The notes below the pieces were generated by a model. The model did no database searches. It saw only the letters and a list, made by a program, of their open reading frames with translations, and was not told where the DNA came from. Shown here in pieces: positions 36,373-45,110 of a stretch of DNA of 64,000 bases. The position numbers and the translations under genes were made by a program. The DNA is from Metaclostridioides mangenotii (lineage in GTDB: Bacteria > Bacillota > Clostridia > Peptostreptococcales > Peptostreptococcaceae): positions 806,001 to 870,000 of the forward strand of contig NZ_JAGGJX010000001.1 of assembly GCF_017873185.1 (NCBI RefSeq). The letters are read 5' to 3'. The stretch's first letter is position 1; every line of letters starts with the position of its first letter.

Positions 36373-36792
36373 ATGAAAGATACAAAATATATCGATAACT
36401 ATTTCAAAATATTATCCCTAGTGTTTTGGCCGATAATCTGGTACAAATGGATAGTTATCTCAAATGAGATTATTGAAATATCGTTAGTTACAATCTACTC
36501 TATTCTTTGTATTGTATATACAGTTTACTATGTATATTTAAAAACTAAGTGTAATTATGAAATTGATAAAATAGAAGTTTACTATAACTTTAGCACTATA
36601 CTCGCATTTATAAGCACCTTATACAGTTTTTTAATATTTCCAAAAAACTTAACTTTTCTATACATAAAAATAGCTCTAATTGGTGCTTACTTCTATTTTT
36701 CAGTATTAAAAGCAATTAGATACAAAAGAGAAGAAGGAATTGTAGGGATAATGGCATCGCTACTTCTTGCTGTGATTACAGTATTTTATTAA
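36373..36792 (+). CDS. small polytopic membrane protein, unknown
   Basis: 139 residues with four predicted membrane segments (about 12-30, 32-53, 75-92 and 96-112, plus a hydrophobic C-terminus). No recognised motif. It is divergent from the tailocin activator and so is unlikely to be its holin, which would be expected at the other end of the operon. Start ATG with AAAGGGAATTACA upstream. Confidence 0.6.
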   Translation: MKDTKYIDNYFKILSLVFWPIIWYKWIVISNEIIEISLVTIYSILCIVYTVYYVYLKTKCNYEIDKIEVYYNFSTILAFISTLYSFLIFPKNLTFLYIKIALIGAYFYFSVLKAIRYKREEGIVGIMASLLLAVITVFY

Positions 36793-36899
36793 AAATCAAA
36801 TTAATTACTGGATTTTTATGTTAGACATAAGGAGACTTTTCTGATATCATTTTAATTAGTGGTTTGACACAATACAAGAATAAAAAGGAGTAAATAATT

Positions 36900-37655
36900 A
36901 TGGAAATAAAAGTACTTGCAACAGTTGGAGAAAAAGAAATTACTAATTTAGATATCGACAGTGCGCTTAGAACAATGGATCAATACCAAGCGATGCATTT
37001 TGGGACTGATGAAGGTAAAAAACAATTACTAGATGACTTAATAAACCAAGAACTATTCTATTTAGAATCAGTAGAAGATGGATTAGATAAAGAAGAAGCT
37101 TTCTTAGTTGAACTTGAAAAAGTTAAAGCTAACTTATTAAAGCAAGTTGCAATAAGCAAAGTATTGTCAGGAGTAAGCTTAACTCAAGAAGAGAAATTAG
37201 CTTTCTTTGAAGAAAATAAAGCTTCTTTTGTAAAACCTGAAAACGCTTCAGCTAAACATATATTAGTAGAATCAGAAGATCAAGCTAAAGAAATACTTTC
37301 TCAAATAAAAGCTGGAGATGTATCTTTTGAAGATGCTGCTAAACAACACTCTACTTGTCCTTCTAACGAAGCTGGTGGGGATTTAGGAACTTTCTCTAGA
37401 GGTCAAATGGTTCCAGAATTTGAAGAAGTTGTATTCAGCATGAATAAAGGTGAAGTAAGCGAACCTGTTAAAACTCAATTTGGATACCACTTAATAAAAT
37501 TAGATGATGTTCAAGCTGGTGGAGAATCAACTTTTGAAGAAGTTGAAGGAGAAATAGAAAAGAACTTAATGTACCAAAAACAAAACCAAGTTTACGGTGA
37601 AAAAATAGCTTCTTTAAATGCTAAATACGGTAATCTTGTAAGCCACAAAGAATAA
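36900..37655 (+). CDS. cytoplasmic parvulin-type peptidyl-prolyl isomerase
   Basis: 251 residues. The N-terminal SurA/PrsA-like helical domain (VGEKEITNLDIDSAL, then LLDDLINQELFYLESVEDG) precedes a PPIC domain (about residues 110-205) with SAKHILVESEDQAKEIL, GGDLGTFSRGQMVPEFEEVVFSMNKGEVSEPVKTQFGYHLIKL. No signal peptide or lipobox is seen, so unlike PrsA it probably acts in the cytoplasm as a folding helper. Start ATG behind AAAGGAG. Confidence 0.9.
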   Translation: MEIKVLATVGEKEITNLDIDSALRTMDQYQAMHFGTDEGKKQLLDDLINQELFYLESVEDGLDKEEAFLVELEKVKANLLKQVAISKVLSGVSLTQEEKLAFFEENKASFVKPENASAKHILVESEDQAKEILSQIKAGDVSFEDAAKQHSTCPSNEAGGDLGTFSRGQMVPEFEEVVFSMNKGEVSEPVKTQFGYHLIKLDDVQAGGESTFEEVEGEIEKNLMYQKQNQVYGEKIASLNAKYGNLVSHKE

Positions 37656-37663
37656 TACGTTAA

Positions 37664-37711
37664 TATAAAAAGAAAAAGGTGATAGCAATGTGTTATACTT
37701 CTTGCTATCTT
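37664..37711 (+). repeat. short repeat at left flank of the csp pair
   Basis: The sequence AATATAAAAAGAAAAAGGTGATAGCA (24 of 26 positions) reappears inverted at 41447-41471, with only a 2-nt indel. It also forms a GATAGCAA/TTGCTATC hairpin. Confidence 0.55.
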
Positions 37712-37854
37712 ATAACTAACTATAGAATATATTTTAAATAGATTCAACCTATTGAAAATATTATATTTAAAATTGCCAACTCTAACATATCGAACTATAG
37801 AATGCTATAATGTGTATTCTAAATTCTGTGTTTTTAGGTGGCAAAATGACGGCA

Positions 37855-37894
37855 AATATAAAAGAGATCCTAATAATAGGATCTCTTTTATATT
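37855..37894. terminator. perfect terminator after cspC
   Basis: An 18-bp perfect stem (37855-37872 with 37877-37894, 4-nt loop) lies 4 bp beyond the cspC stop codon. Its AT-rich ends serve both directions. Confidence 0.85.
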
Positions 37895-37897
37895 GCT

Positions 37898-39574
37898 TTA
37901 TAAAGTATCAGATATTATTTGTATGGTTCTTCTAAAGTCGACTAATCCATATCCTCGAGAATCGTTAGGATATTCGTATAATTCATTTCTTGTTGCTCCT
38001 ATCATTAAATATGTTTTTAAAACATGGGTATATAATAATAATTTTGGATATCTACTTTGTTTACTTAAAAACTCCATAATTAGTGCTAACATGCCAGATG
38101 TAACAGAACTGCTAATACCAGTTCCTGTACCTGATCTATAGCTATCATTACCGTGAGTTGATATAATATTTACACCAGGAGCTACAAAATCAGGTTTCAC
38201 AGAAACTCCTTTTGTTGGGCCCTTTGATGAACCAACATATATGCTATCATATTTATTGTCATAAGAACCAACAGTAATTATATTTTCGCCAGTTCCAAGA
38301 AAGGTTATAGTTGAAAAAGAACTGGTATCTATAAACCCATCATTAGCGCCTAAAAGATTTTTGTTTGGTAAATAAACATGATATTCTCCATTTAGGAATA
38401 CATCAGATCTAACTCTAAGGGTCCACGCTCCAGGTTTCATATTTCTAAGGTTTATCTCCAGAAATTCAGATCCTGTAGATAACCGAGGATAAAAGTATCT
38501 AATCCTGTATGTTGTATTTTCTAAATTGAATTTTCCTATGTATTCATAGTAATCCGGAGCATAAATTGCTGTATAACTCTCTTCTCCTGACGGCGAAATT
38601 ATAGTTGCATTTATTCTATCTAAGTCACTCCCTTCGAGATAAATATCTAAATTTTGACCATCCCCGAATTCAATAATAATATCATTTACATCCATCTGAT
38701 TTCTAAATTTACCAGCATAATGTATATAAGTATTCCTTTGATTTCCTGCACCGCTTACCACAACAATCCCTGGATAATCTAATTCAGTAAATGTGTTTAA
38801 GGCTGTTATAAATCCCAATGAAGATCTCTGCCCAACAGTTAAATTTATTATAAGAGACTTTTCTTCCCTAAGTGCAACGTTTATAACATATGAAAACGCA
38901 GCCAAAAAATCAGATGTTGTATAATTACGCTTTTCAACATAATATCGTCCTGGATATGATCTTAATTTTACAACAATTAAATCAGATCCTTCTGAAATTC
39001 CTTTGTAGTTAGAGTTTACCCTTCCGCTACCTACTGTAATACCAGCAGCCATTGTACCCGTTCCTACATCATCTCTACTTAGACTACCGTCATTTCTTGC
39101 TATAGCAGCATTTAATTCTTCTCTTGAAAATTCGCTTCCAAACAAATATCCTTCCGGCGGAGGATTTATGCTGCCTTCTTGATCCCATAACCTTATTATT
39201 TTACTTGATCCATCATCTCTAGTTAAATCAGGATGTAAATAATTGACTCCTGAATCTATTATTGCAATAAGGACTCCTCTTCCTGTAATATCATTATAAA
39301 TATTATTATAAAGATAATTCGCTCCGGAAACACTTCTTGCTCCATCTCCAACTTCAACATAGTCTGTTAAATCTATCAAAGAGCTCATTGGATCAGATTC
39401 ATTGAACCAAGAGATTTCATATATACTTCTTAATATATTTGAATTGAAATCTAATGGCGTGTATAGGACAGCAAGCCTTTCATTTAATATAATAAAGTTA
39501 TTTAAACCTCTCTCCCTAAGAGCGGATGCTAAGTCTAAACCTTCTTGGTACACTATATAAAATGATTTTTCCAT
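37898..39574 (-). CDS. cspC: CspC-like germination pseudoprotease
   Basis: 558 residues, matching Clostridioides CspC in length and start (MEKSFYIVYQ). A prodomain (1 to about 90) is followed by a subtilisin-like domain. The Asp motif IAIIDSGVNYLHPDL is intact, but the His motif reads VGTGTMAAG (His to Thr) and the Ser motif GTGISSSVTSG (Ser to Gly); the oxyanion Asn is kept in GAGNQ. CspC lacks these residues in Clostridioides too and acts as a signalling pseudoprotease in bile-acid-triggered spore germination. It is the second gene after the CspA-like gene (9 bp gap). sleC, which follows cspC in Clostridioides, is not here. Confidence 0.9.
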   Translation of the reverse strand: MEKSFYIVYQEGLDLASALRERGLNNFIILNERLAVLYTPLDFNSNILRSIYEISWFNESDPMSSLIDLTDYVEVGDGARSVSGANYLYNNIYNDITGRGVLIAIIDSGVNYLHPDLTRDDGSSKIIRLWDQEGSINPPPEGYLFGSEFSREELNAAIARNDGSLSRDDVGTGTMAAGITVGSGRVNSNYKGISEGSDLIVVKLRSYPGRYYVEKRNYTTSDFLAAFSYVINVALREEKSLIINLTVGQRSSLGFITALNTFTELDYPGIVVVSGAGNQRNTYIHYAGKFRNQMDVNDIIIEFGDGQNLDIYLEGSDLDRINATIISPSGEESYTAIYAPDYYEYIGKFNLENTTYRIRYFYPRLSTGSEFLEINLRNMKPGAWTLRVRSDVFLNGEYHVYLPNKNLLGANDGFIDTSSFSTITFLGTGENIITVGSYDNKYDSIYVGSSKGPTKGVSVKPDFVAPGVNIISTHGNDSYRSGTGTGISSSVTSGMLALIMEFLSKQSRYPKLLLYTHVLKTYLMIGATRNELYEYPNDSRGYGLVDFRRTIQIISDTL

Positions 39575-39583
39575 ATTTACCTC

Positions 39584-41269
39584 CTATCTAAAAAAATCAA
39601 ACATTCTTCTTACGTTTAAAACTCCGTATCCATAACTATAATTCGGATAAACTATATTTAAAGAACGATCAGCACCCAATTTTATAAATGTCTTGAAATT
39701 AGATAGGTACCCTTGATTATAGTAATTTCCATCCACAAGTGTATACTGAAAAAACAATGCTGCCGCCCCTGAAACATGTGCTGCTGATGCTCCTGTCCCT
39801 GTTATAGTCCCATAAGTATTTCCAGGTAAAGGAGCGATAATATTTACTCCTGGAGCAATGATATCTGGCTTTGCCCAATTTTGGATAGTTGGACCTCTTG
39901 AAGAACTATTCCATAGACTTCTGTTTAATGAATTATATGCACCTACGGTTATAATTTCTTCTCTAATCGCAGGATAATTTATGGTATAAGATGGAACAGA
40001 ATTTCTAAATCTTGTTCCACTATTTATAAATATTCTATTTGGCAAATATATATTATATCTTCCATTAATTATATTAATTCCAGTAAGTCTTATCGTCCAA
40101 ATACCACGTACTACATTTCGTAAATATATTTGTATAAATTGTTGACCTGACACGGTTGTAGGGTATCTCGAGGTTATTGTATAATAAGTACCCTCTAAAT
40201 CAAGTAGTCCTCTTACTTCAAGGTAATTATAATAAGCACTTACCCCCCTAGTAATTTCACCTGATGGTGAAACTACTTCTAGTTCTATTAAATCTGGCCT
40301 TTGCACCCACACGTCTATAGTTAGATCCTCTTCATCTTCATTAAGCTCAATCTCGACACTGGCTGTATCTCCATTAAATTGTAGTCTCCCAGTAGTATGT
40401 GTTTGTGTATCTCCCTCATCTCCAGCCCCAGCAACCTCACAATAACCTCTTTCATAGTATCTTGTTGTATTTATGTTTGTAAGCCCTATAAGATTATTAC
40501 TTCCATAAGATATATTTATAACTATAGGCCTTCTTAATTGTCTAGACTTTCTATATGCATACTCTGTTGATGCAAACAACATCGCATTGTTATAGAATCC
40601 TTCTAACGTAGCAAGTTTTACAATAATCAAATCGGCTTCATATGCAACTCCTGCATATTCTGGATTTACGTTTCCCATACCAGCGCATATACCGCTAATC
40701 ATCGTTCCTCTTCCTATTTCATCTTGAGATAAACTTGAATCATTATTCTGTATAGCTCTATTAATGTCTTCCCTTGTATACTCTGTTCCAAAATAAAATC
40801 CTTCTGGAGGTATACCATCTTTTGTCTGATCCCATAAATAGAGTATTTTTGACGTCCCATCTGGATATATAAAGTCCGGATGTAAATAATCTATACCACT
40901 ATCTGCAACTGCTATTATTACTCCTCTACCAGTTATAGATATATTGGGGTTATTTTTAAAGTAATTAACTCCTATCTCTTCAGTTGCTACAATTCCATTT
41001 TCAACCCCTAGACTAACTTTGGATAGTGGTGCCATCCTTACAGTTCTCTCAATACTAATCACTGATCGCAATGCTAATATATTTTCTAACCCTTGTGAAT
41101 AAGTTTCTTCACTTAAACGCAGCACTCCAAGATCATCAGTTAATCTCATGAAATCGTACTGGAAACCAGCTGATTCAAACTCATTAAAAAAATTAGGTGT
41201 AAATGTTACATTTATATCATAAATAACATTATTATTTCCATCTAATCTATAATCATTACTATTAGTCAT
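39584..41269 (-). CDS. cspA: CspA-like subtilisin-family pseudoprotease
   Basis: 561 residues with the same layout as CspC: prodomain to about residue 95, then the subtilase domain with a jelly-roll-like insert. Asp is present (IAVADSGIDYLHPDF), but His is replaced by Arg (IGRGTMISG), Ser by Gly (ITGTGASAAHVSG), and the oxyanion Asn by Asp (GAGDEG). This points to the CspA half of the CspBA fusion known in Clostridioides, standing alone without the active CspB half. It precedes cspC in one operon. The symbol rests on the missing catalytic residues and gene order. Confidence 0.75.
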   Translation of the reverse strand: MTNSNDYRLDGNNNVIYDINVTFTPNFFNEFESAGFQYDFMRLTDDLGVLRLSEETYSQGLENILALRSVISIERTVRMAPLSKVSLGVENGIVATEEIGVNYFKNNPNISITGRGVIIAVADSGIDYLHPDFIYPDGTSKILYLWDQTKDGIPPEGFYFGTEYTREDINRAIQNNDSSLSQDEIGRGTMISGICAGMGNVNPEYAGVAYEADLIIVKLATLEGFYNNAMLFASTEYAYRKSRQLRRPIVINISYGSNNLIGLTNINTTRYYERGYCEVAGAGDEGDTQTHTTGRLQFNGDTASVEIELNEDEEDLTIDVWVQRPDLIELEVVSPSGEITRGVSAYYNYLEVRGLLDLEGTYYTITSRYPTTVSGQQFIQIYLRNVVRGIWTIRLTGINIINGRYNIYLPNRIFINSGTRFRNSVPSYTINYPAIREEIITVGAYNSLNRSLWNSSSRGPTIQNWAKPDIIAPGVNIIAPLPGNTYGTITGTGASAAHVSGAAALFFQYTLVDGNYYNQGYLSNFKTFIKLGADRSLNIVYPNYSYGYGVLNVRRMFDFFR

Positions 41270-41440
41270 TAATAACCACTCCTCATTTTATTGTAGTTAT
41301 TTAATATCTAGTCTATTAAACCCCTTATTATTATATTTTCTGTTTATCTTATGTATTCTCAAATTGAATAAAAAGATAGATATATCAAGTCTCTTTAAAG
41401 TCATTACCAACAAACTTAGTTACATTGTCCGGAAATTCAG

Positions 41441-41477
41441 CAGGATAGCAATGTGCTATCACCTTTCTTTTTATATT
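41441..41477 (-). repeat. short palindromic repeat at right flank of the csp pair
   Basis: On the minus strand AATATAAAAAGAAAGGTGATAGCA is followed by a GATAGCA/TGCTATC hairpin with a 3-nt loop. It is the inverted partner of 37664-37711. Confidence 0.55.
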
Positions 41478-41518
41478 TCGCTATGATTAATAATAGCGTT
41501 GATTAAAAAGCTTATAGC

Positions 41519-41588
41519 AAAAAAATAGGAACATCATTATAGTTCACATCTTTAATGATGTACTCATATAATAATATTCCTATTTTTT
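41519..41588. terminator. nested hairpin terminator of the CBS gene
   Basis: AAAAATAGGAA pairs with TTCCTATTTTT and an inner CATCATTA with TAATGATG. It lies just past the CBS gene stop codon on the minus strand. Confidence 0.75.
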
Positions 41589-41613
41589 ACTTTTTAATTC
41601 AATTTTATATTAA

Positions 41614-42042
41614 CTATCTATCTAGTACAATTTCTTCTTCAAGGCTCATTCTCTCAAAACAGTAACCTATTATATCTCTTCTTTTGATAATCCCAATAAA
41701 TATATTTTGATCATCGATTACAGGTACAAAATTCTGATTTAGAGATTTTATTACTAAATCCTCTATCTTAGCATTTATCGCTACTGGTGCATTATCTTTT
41801 TTTCTTTTAATTTCAGTAACAGGCATTTTTTCTAATTCTTTCAGATTTAGAGTATCTCTGTTTTTTAATGACCATAAGAAGTCTCCTTCTGTAATAGCTC
41901 CTATATACTCACCATCTCTATTAATTATCGGAATTGAAGAATATCTATAGTGCTCCATCGTCTCTATAGCTTGTTTTATAGTGTAGTCTTCATATATGTA
42001 TGCAACCTCACTCTTTGGAGTAAGAAAAAACAATATATTCAT
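41614..42042 (-). CDS. two-CBS-domain protein
   Basis: 142 residues made of a CBS pair: DYTIKQAIETMEHYRYSSIPIINRDGEYIGAITEGDFLW and NAKIEDLVIKSLNQNFVPVIDDQNIFIGIIKRRDII. CBS pairs bind adenosine nucleotides; with no attached enzyme domain the partner is unknown. The start is placed at ATG 42042, because the upstream in-frame TTG/GTG (to 42060) form the GGGGGTG ribosome-binding site. Confidence 0.85.
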   Translation of the reverse strand: MNILFFLTPKSEVAYIYEDYTIKQAIETMEHYRYSSIPIINRDGEYIGAITEGDFLWSLKNRDTLNLKELEKMPVTEIKRKKDNAPVAINAKIEDLVIKSLNQNFVPVIDDQNIFIGIIKRRDIIGYCFERMSLEEEIVLDR

Positions 42043-42229
42043 TACACTATACACCCCCAAACTTATTAAAATACTTAAATTTATTATTTTAAATCTAAGT
42101 TTCTTACCACTCCACTTAATTTTAACACATTTAAAGGTTAATTAACGCTTTTATTGTTATTTTTATATGAATTATTTTTTGGTAATTGATTTATTGATTT
42201 TGATTGATTTGTTTATATTAAATTTATTT

Positions 42230-42264
42230 TTTTAAAAAATAGAAAAAACCGCTAAAAAGCGGTT
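42230..42264 (-). terminator. terminator of the cold-shock gene
   Basis: AACCGC/GCGGTT stem (42247-42264) with a 6-nt loop, followed on the minus strand by a T-rich tail of about 15 nt. Confidence 0.85.
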
Positions 42265-42307
42265 AATCTCTCATATTACTAGAATACTAATATATATGAA
42301 TTTTTAA

Positions 42308-42508
42308 TTATAATCTAACAACATTAGCAGCTTGAGGTCCTTTAGCACCATCAACTACTTCGAATTCTACGCTTTGTCCTTCTTCTAATGACTTGTATCC
42401 GTCACCTTGTATTGCTGAGAAGTGTACGAATACATCGTCTTCACCTTCTACAGATATGAATCCAAAACCTTTTTCATTGTTAAACCATTTAACTACACCA
42501 GTTTTCAT
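42308..42508 (-). CDS. cold-shock-domain RNA-binding protein
   Basis: 66 residues, one complete cold-shock domain: [20 protein letters not shown] (RNP1 KGFGFI) and DVFVHFSAI (RNP2 VFVHF). It binds single-stranded RNA/DNA as an RNA chaperone. It is unrelated to the csp germination proteases despite the similar name. Start ATG with AGGAGG, after an A/T-rich leader of about 130 bp. Confidence 0.96.
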   Translation of the reverse strand: MKTGVVKWFNNEKGFGFISVEGEDDVFVHFSAIQGDGYKSLEEGQSVEFEVVDGAKGPQAANVVRL

Positions 42509-42640
42509 TAATAAATCCTCCTAAAAACAAACAAATTTAGCTACTTTATCTGTAACCTTAGTTCTACTTTATCACATTGACTTACCTTTGTCAATTAATA
42601 TTAAACTATACATTGTTAAATTCTTTATTTTTTTAATAAT

Positions 42641-43867
42641 TTAATAATTTACTTTAATAATATGAAATTTAATGTCTTTATCGCTCCATCCTAAGTCCCA
42701 CGGAACTAAAAGTCTATCTGTATTGTGACAAGTCACCAAAGGATATCCCTTTGAGTCAAGACCAGTAACAGTCGATACATGTGTTATCCTACCACCTTTT
42801 TCATATCCCACGATATCGCCAGGTCTTAAAAAGTATGCTTCTTTGTAGACTTCTTCAAAAGTTCCCTTTGTTAAAAGCGATCCTCTTCCACTATAAAGCA
42901 AATAATTTTTGAACGCCTGTGCATTTACCCATGCTTTTGTGCCTGCACCTTCACTGTAATTCCAAGTCGCATTTTTTTCAAAACGTCCACTTTCAAACAT
43001 TATCTGTGAGGCATAATTTGCACAGTCCCCACCTTCAGGGTTATAGTTTCTATAGTTTTCATTGAACTTAAGTCCATCTTCTTCATCAGCTGCTGATCCA
43101 GCATATTTGTGAGCATAAGAAACACCTTTTTTCTGCTCGGGAGTTAGGTTTAGTTCTACCTCTTTCTTAGAGTCTATAAAATTTCTAATGTCATCAGACT
43201 TTATATTCTCTAAATTTAAAGAATCCGCAAAAGGGTCCGTATACCACTCTTTAGTAATAATATATTTATTTTTTACTTTCTTTACATGTAGATAGTGTTC
43301 TGTCCCAATTCTAAACGTATTCACTTTATTTTTTTGATTTGTATATGTGTATTTATACTCTGTTGATACAGAGCAAATTACGCCGTAAAGATTCTTCTCT
43401 CTTTCCCTAACTTTTCTAACATTTACTTTAGTCTTTATATTCTTAAATTTAACACCTTGTTTACTAGACCAGTTTTCTAGATACTTCATTTTTTTGATTT
43501 CATGCTCATATGCCCAAAGTCCGAATTTTTTATCTGTATCAAATATACCTTTTAGTATATTTTCATTCTTATTCAAAATAGCCGTATTTCTAAAATCAAA
43601 TAAATCTTCGAGTATAATTTTATATTCTTCTCTTTCTTCTCTAGCTTTTCTCTCTTCTTTAGTTTCCTTTTCTAGTTTGTTTTTATTATCTTCCTTTACC
43701 TCTTTTCCTTTATCATCCTTTGTATCGATAAGTTTACTTGATTCTAAACTTTCCTCTGATAAATCAGTATTTCTTAATGTATAAAATCCTGCTCCAAAGA
43801 AAACAACTAAAAGTACAAGTCCAACTACTCCTTTGATGTACTTATTTTTTAAATTAAGCTTTTTCAA
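42641..43867 (-). CDS. membrane-anchored Amidase_6 family protein
   Basis: 408 residues. One N-terminal membrane segment (about 10-29, VVGLVLLVVFFGAGFYTL), a charged Lys/Glu stretch (35-75), a helical and NTF2-like middle region (about 80-225), and a C-terminal Amidase_6 domain (about 245-405). The amidase part has the Cys of EGGDCANYASQIMF, the FLRPGDIVGYE motif and the His of GRITHVSTV, a papain-like arrangement. It is expected outside the membrane, perhaps acting on wall peptides. Stand-alone gene with an ATG start after TGGAGGTG. Confidence 0.85.
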   Translation of the reverse strand: MKKLNLKNKYIKGVVGLVLLVVFFGAGFYTLRNTDLSEESLESSKLIDTKDDKGKEVKEDNKNKLEKETKEERKAREEREEYKIILEDLFDFRNTAILNKNENILKGIFDTDKKFGLWAYEHEIKKMKYLENWSSKQGVKFKNIKTKVNVRKVREREKNLYGVICSVSTEYKYTYTNQKNKVNTFRIGTEHYLHVKKVKNKYIITKEWYTDPFADSLNLENIKSDDIRNFIDSKKEVELNLTPEQKKGVSYAHKYAGSAADEEDGLKFNENYRNYNPEGGDCANYASQIMFESGRFEKNATWNYSEGAGTKAWVNAQAFKNYLLYSGRGSLLTKGTFEEVYKEAYFLRPGDIVGYEKGGRITHVSTVTGLDSKGYPLVTCHNTDRLLVPWDLGWSDKDIKFHIIKVNY

Positions 43868-44086
43868 AACTACACCTCCAAACAGTACATCTTTTCTTAA
43901 TTTTGACGTTCATATATTCTATTATGTCCAGATTTAACAATAAATTGTATCAAAACACTATATTTTTTAGATAATTTTAATTAATAAACTACTTTTTTTA
44001 TGCTATTAGTAGTAATATAGTTATATTAGTATTTGTGCATAAAATTTTAGGCACACTGATCAATTTATAGCAATGGAGGGAATATT

Positions 44087-44908
44087 ATGCAAAAAAAGGT
44101 TGCTGCTATACACGATATTTCGGGTGTAGGGAAATGTTCATTGACAGTAGCTTTACCTGTTCTTTCAGCACTAAAGGTACAATGTTGTCCTTTTCCAACA
44201 GCAGTATTATCTAACCAAGTAGGTTATCCAGAGTACTCTTTTTTAGATTTAACTGATGAGATGCCAAAATATACAAAAGTTTGGGATAAATTAGGATTTG
44301 AGTTCAACTCTATATACACTGGATTTTTAGGTTCAAAACAGCAGGTCGATATTGTTTCAGATTTTATAGAAAATCATCCGGATTCTTTTGTAGTTGTAGA
44401 TCCAGTTATGGGAGATAATGGAGAAATGTATTCTTGTTTTAATGAAGATATGAGAATTGAGCTAAGAAAATTAGTCTGTCATTCACATTTAACAACTCCA
44501 AATTTAACAGAAGCGTGTTATTTAGCTAGTGAGGATTATTCAAAACTAGATTATACAGATGAGGAAATTATGAAAATTGCCCACGAAGTATCAGATCTAG
44601 GTCCAGAAAAGGTAGTTATTACCGGAATTGTTAGAAATGGAAATGTTCTTAATTTTGCCTACGAGAGAAGCACTGATAAGACGTTTTTTACAACTTCTAA
44701 GTACAATAATAAGTCTTACAGTGGAACTGGCGATATATTTGCATCTATCTTATGCGGTATGTTAACTAATGATTTCGATTTTGAATTAGCAGTAAACACT
44801 GCAAATGAGTTTATATATAAAACTATTACATATACTTCTAAATTTGACACTGACAGAAATGAAGGGGTCATGTTTGAGAATTTCTTAGGTGATCTCGCAT
44901 TTTTGTAG
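44087..44908 (+). CDS. pyridoxal/pyridoxamine kinase-like protein (PfkB-ribokinase fold)
   Basis: 273 residues: VAAIHDISGVGKCSLTVALPVLSALKVQCCPFPTAVLSNQVGYP at the N-terminus, VVVDPVMGDNGEMY near 103, LTTPNLTEACYL and the catalytic-loop motif SYSGTGDIFASIL near 215. This is the layout of PdxK/PdxY-type kinases, which phosphorylate B6 vitamers in PLP salvage. Several PLP enzymes lie in this window, but none is adjacent. Start ATG after ATGGAGGGAA; a perfect terminator follows. Confidence 0.88.
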   Translation: MQKKVAAIHDISGVGKCSLTVALPVLSALKVQCCPFPTAVLSNQVGYPEYSFLDLTDEMPKYTKVWDKLGFEFNSIYTGFLGSKQQVDIVSDFIENHPDSFVVVDPVMGDNGEMYSCFNEDMRIELRKLVCHSHLTTPNLTEACYLASEDYSKLDYTDEEIMKIAHEVSDLGPEKVVITGIVRNGNVLNFAYERSTDKTFFTTSKYNNKSYSGTGDIFASILCGMLTNDFDFELAVNTANEFIYKTITYTSKFDTDRNEGVMFENFLGDLAFL

Positions 44909-44922
44909 GTTCCTAAAAAACT

Positions 44923-44973
44923 AAATGGGATGTAATTAAAGCTGTATTCAATCACTTTAATTACATCCCATTT
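44923..44973. terminator. perfect hairpin terminator
   Basis: A 19-bp perfect stem (44923-44941 with 44955-44973) is followed by a T-run. It lies 3' of the kinase gene, and also 3' of the converging DUF4097 gene, which ends at 45111. Confidence 0.88.
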
Positions 44974-45110
44974 TTTACTTTTTTTATTTAATATTATTAT
45001 TAATCTTCGTATTCACTCTTAATACTCTTAGAGCTAAACTTAATGCTTTCATCCATAGTGCATTTCTGCTCTGATGTTGTATCAATCCCCTTTTTATAAA
45101 GTATACAATT

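Larger units (their letters stand above)
41270..41613. other. non-coding interval upstream of the csp operon
   Basis: 344 bp holding the csp promoter region, the repeat at 41441-41477 and the terminator of the CBS gene at 41519-41588. No trace of a CspB coding sequence was seen here. Confidence 0.6.

Noticed and set aside
37688-37741. A 17-codon frame (MCYTSCYLITNYR and on) preceded by AAAGGTGATAGCA, considered as a small peptide gene.
   Set aside because: The upstream sequence is part of a hairpin repeated inverted at 41441-41477, where no similar frame exists; nothing supports translation.
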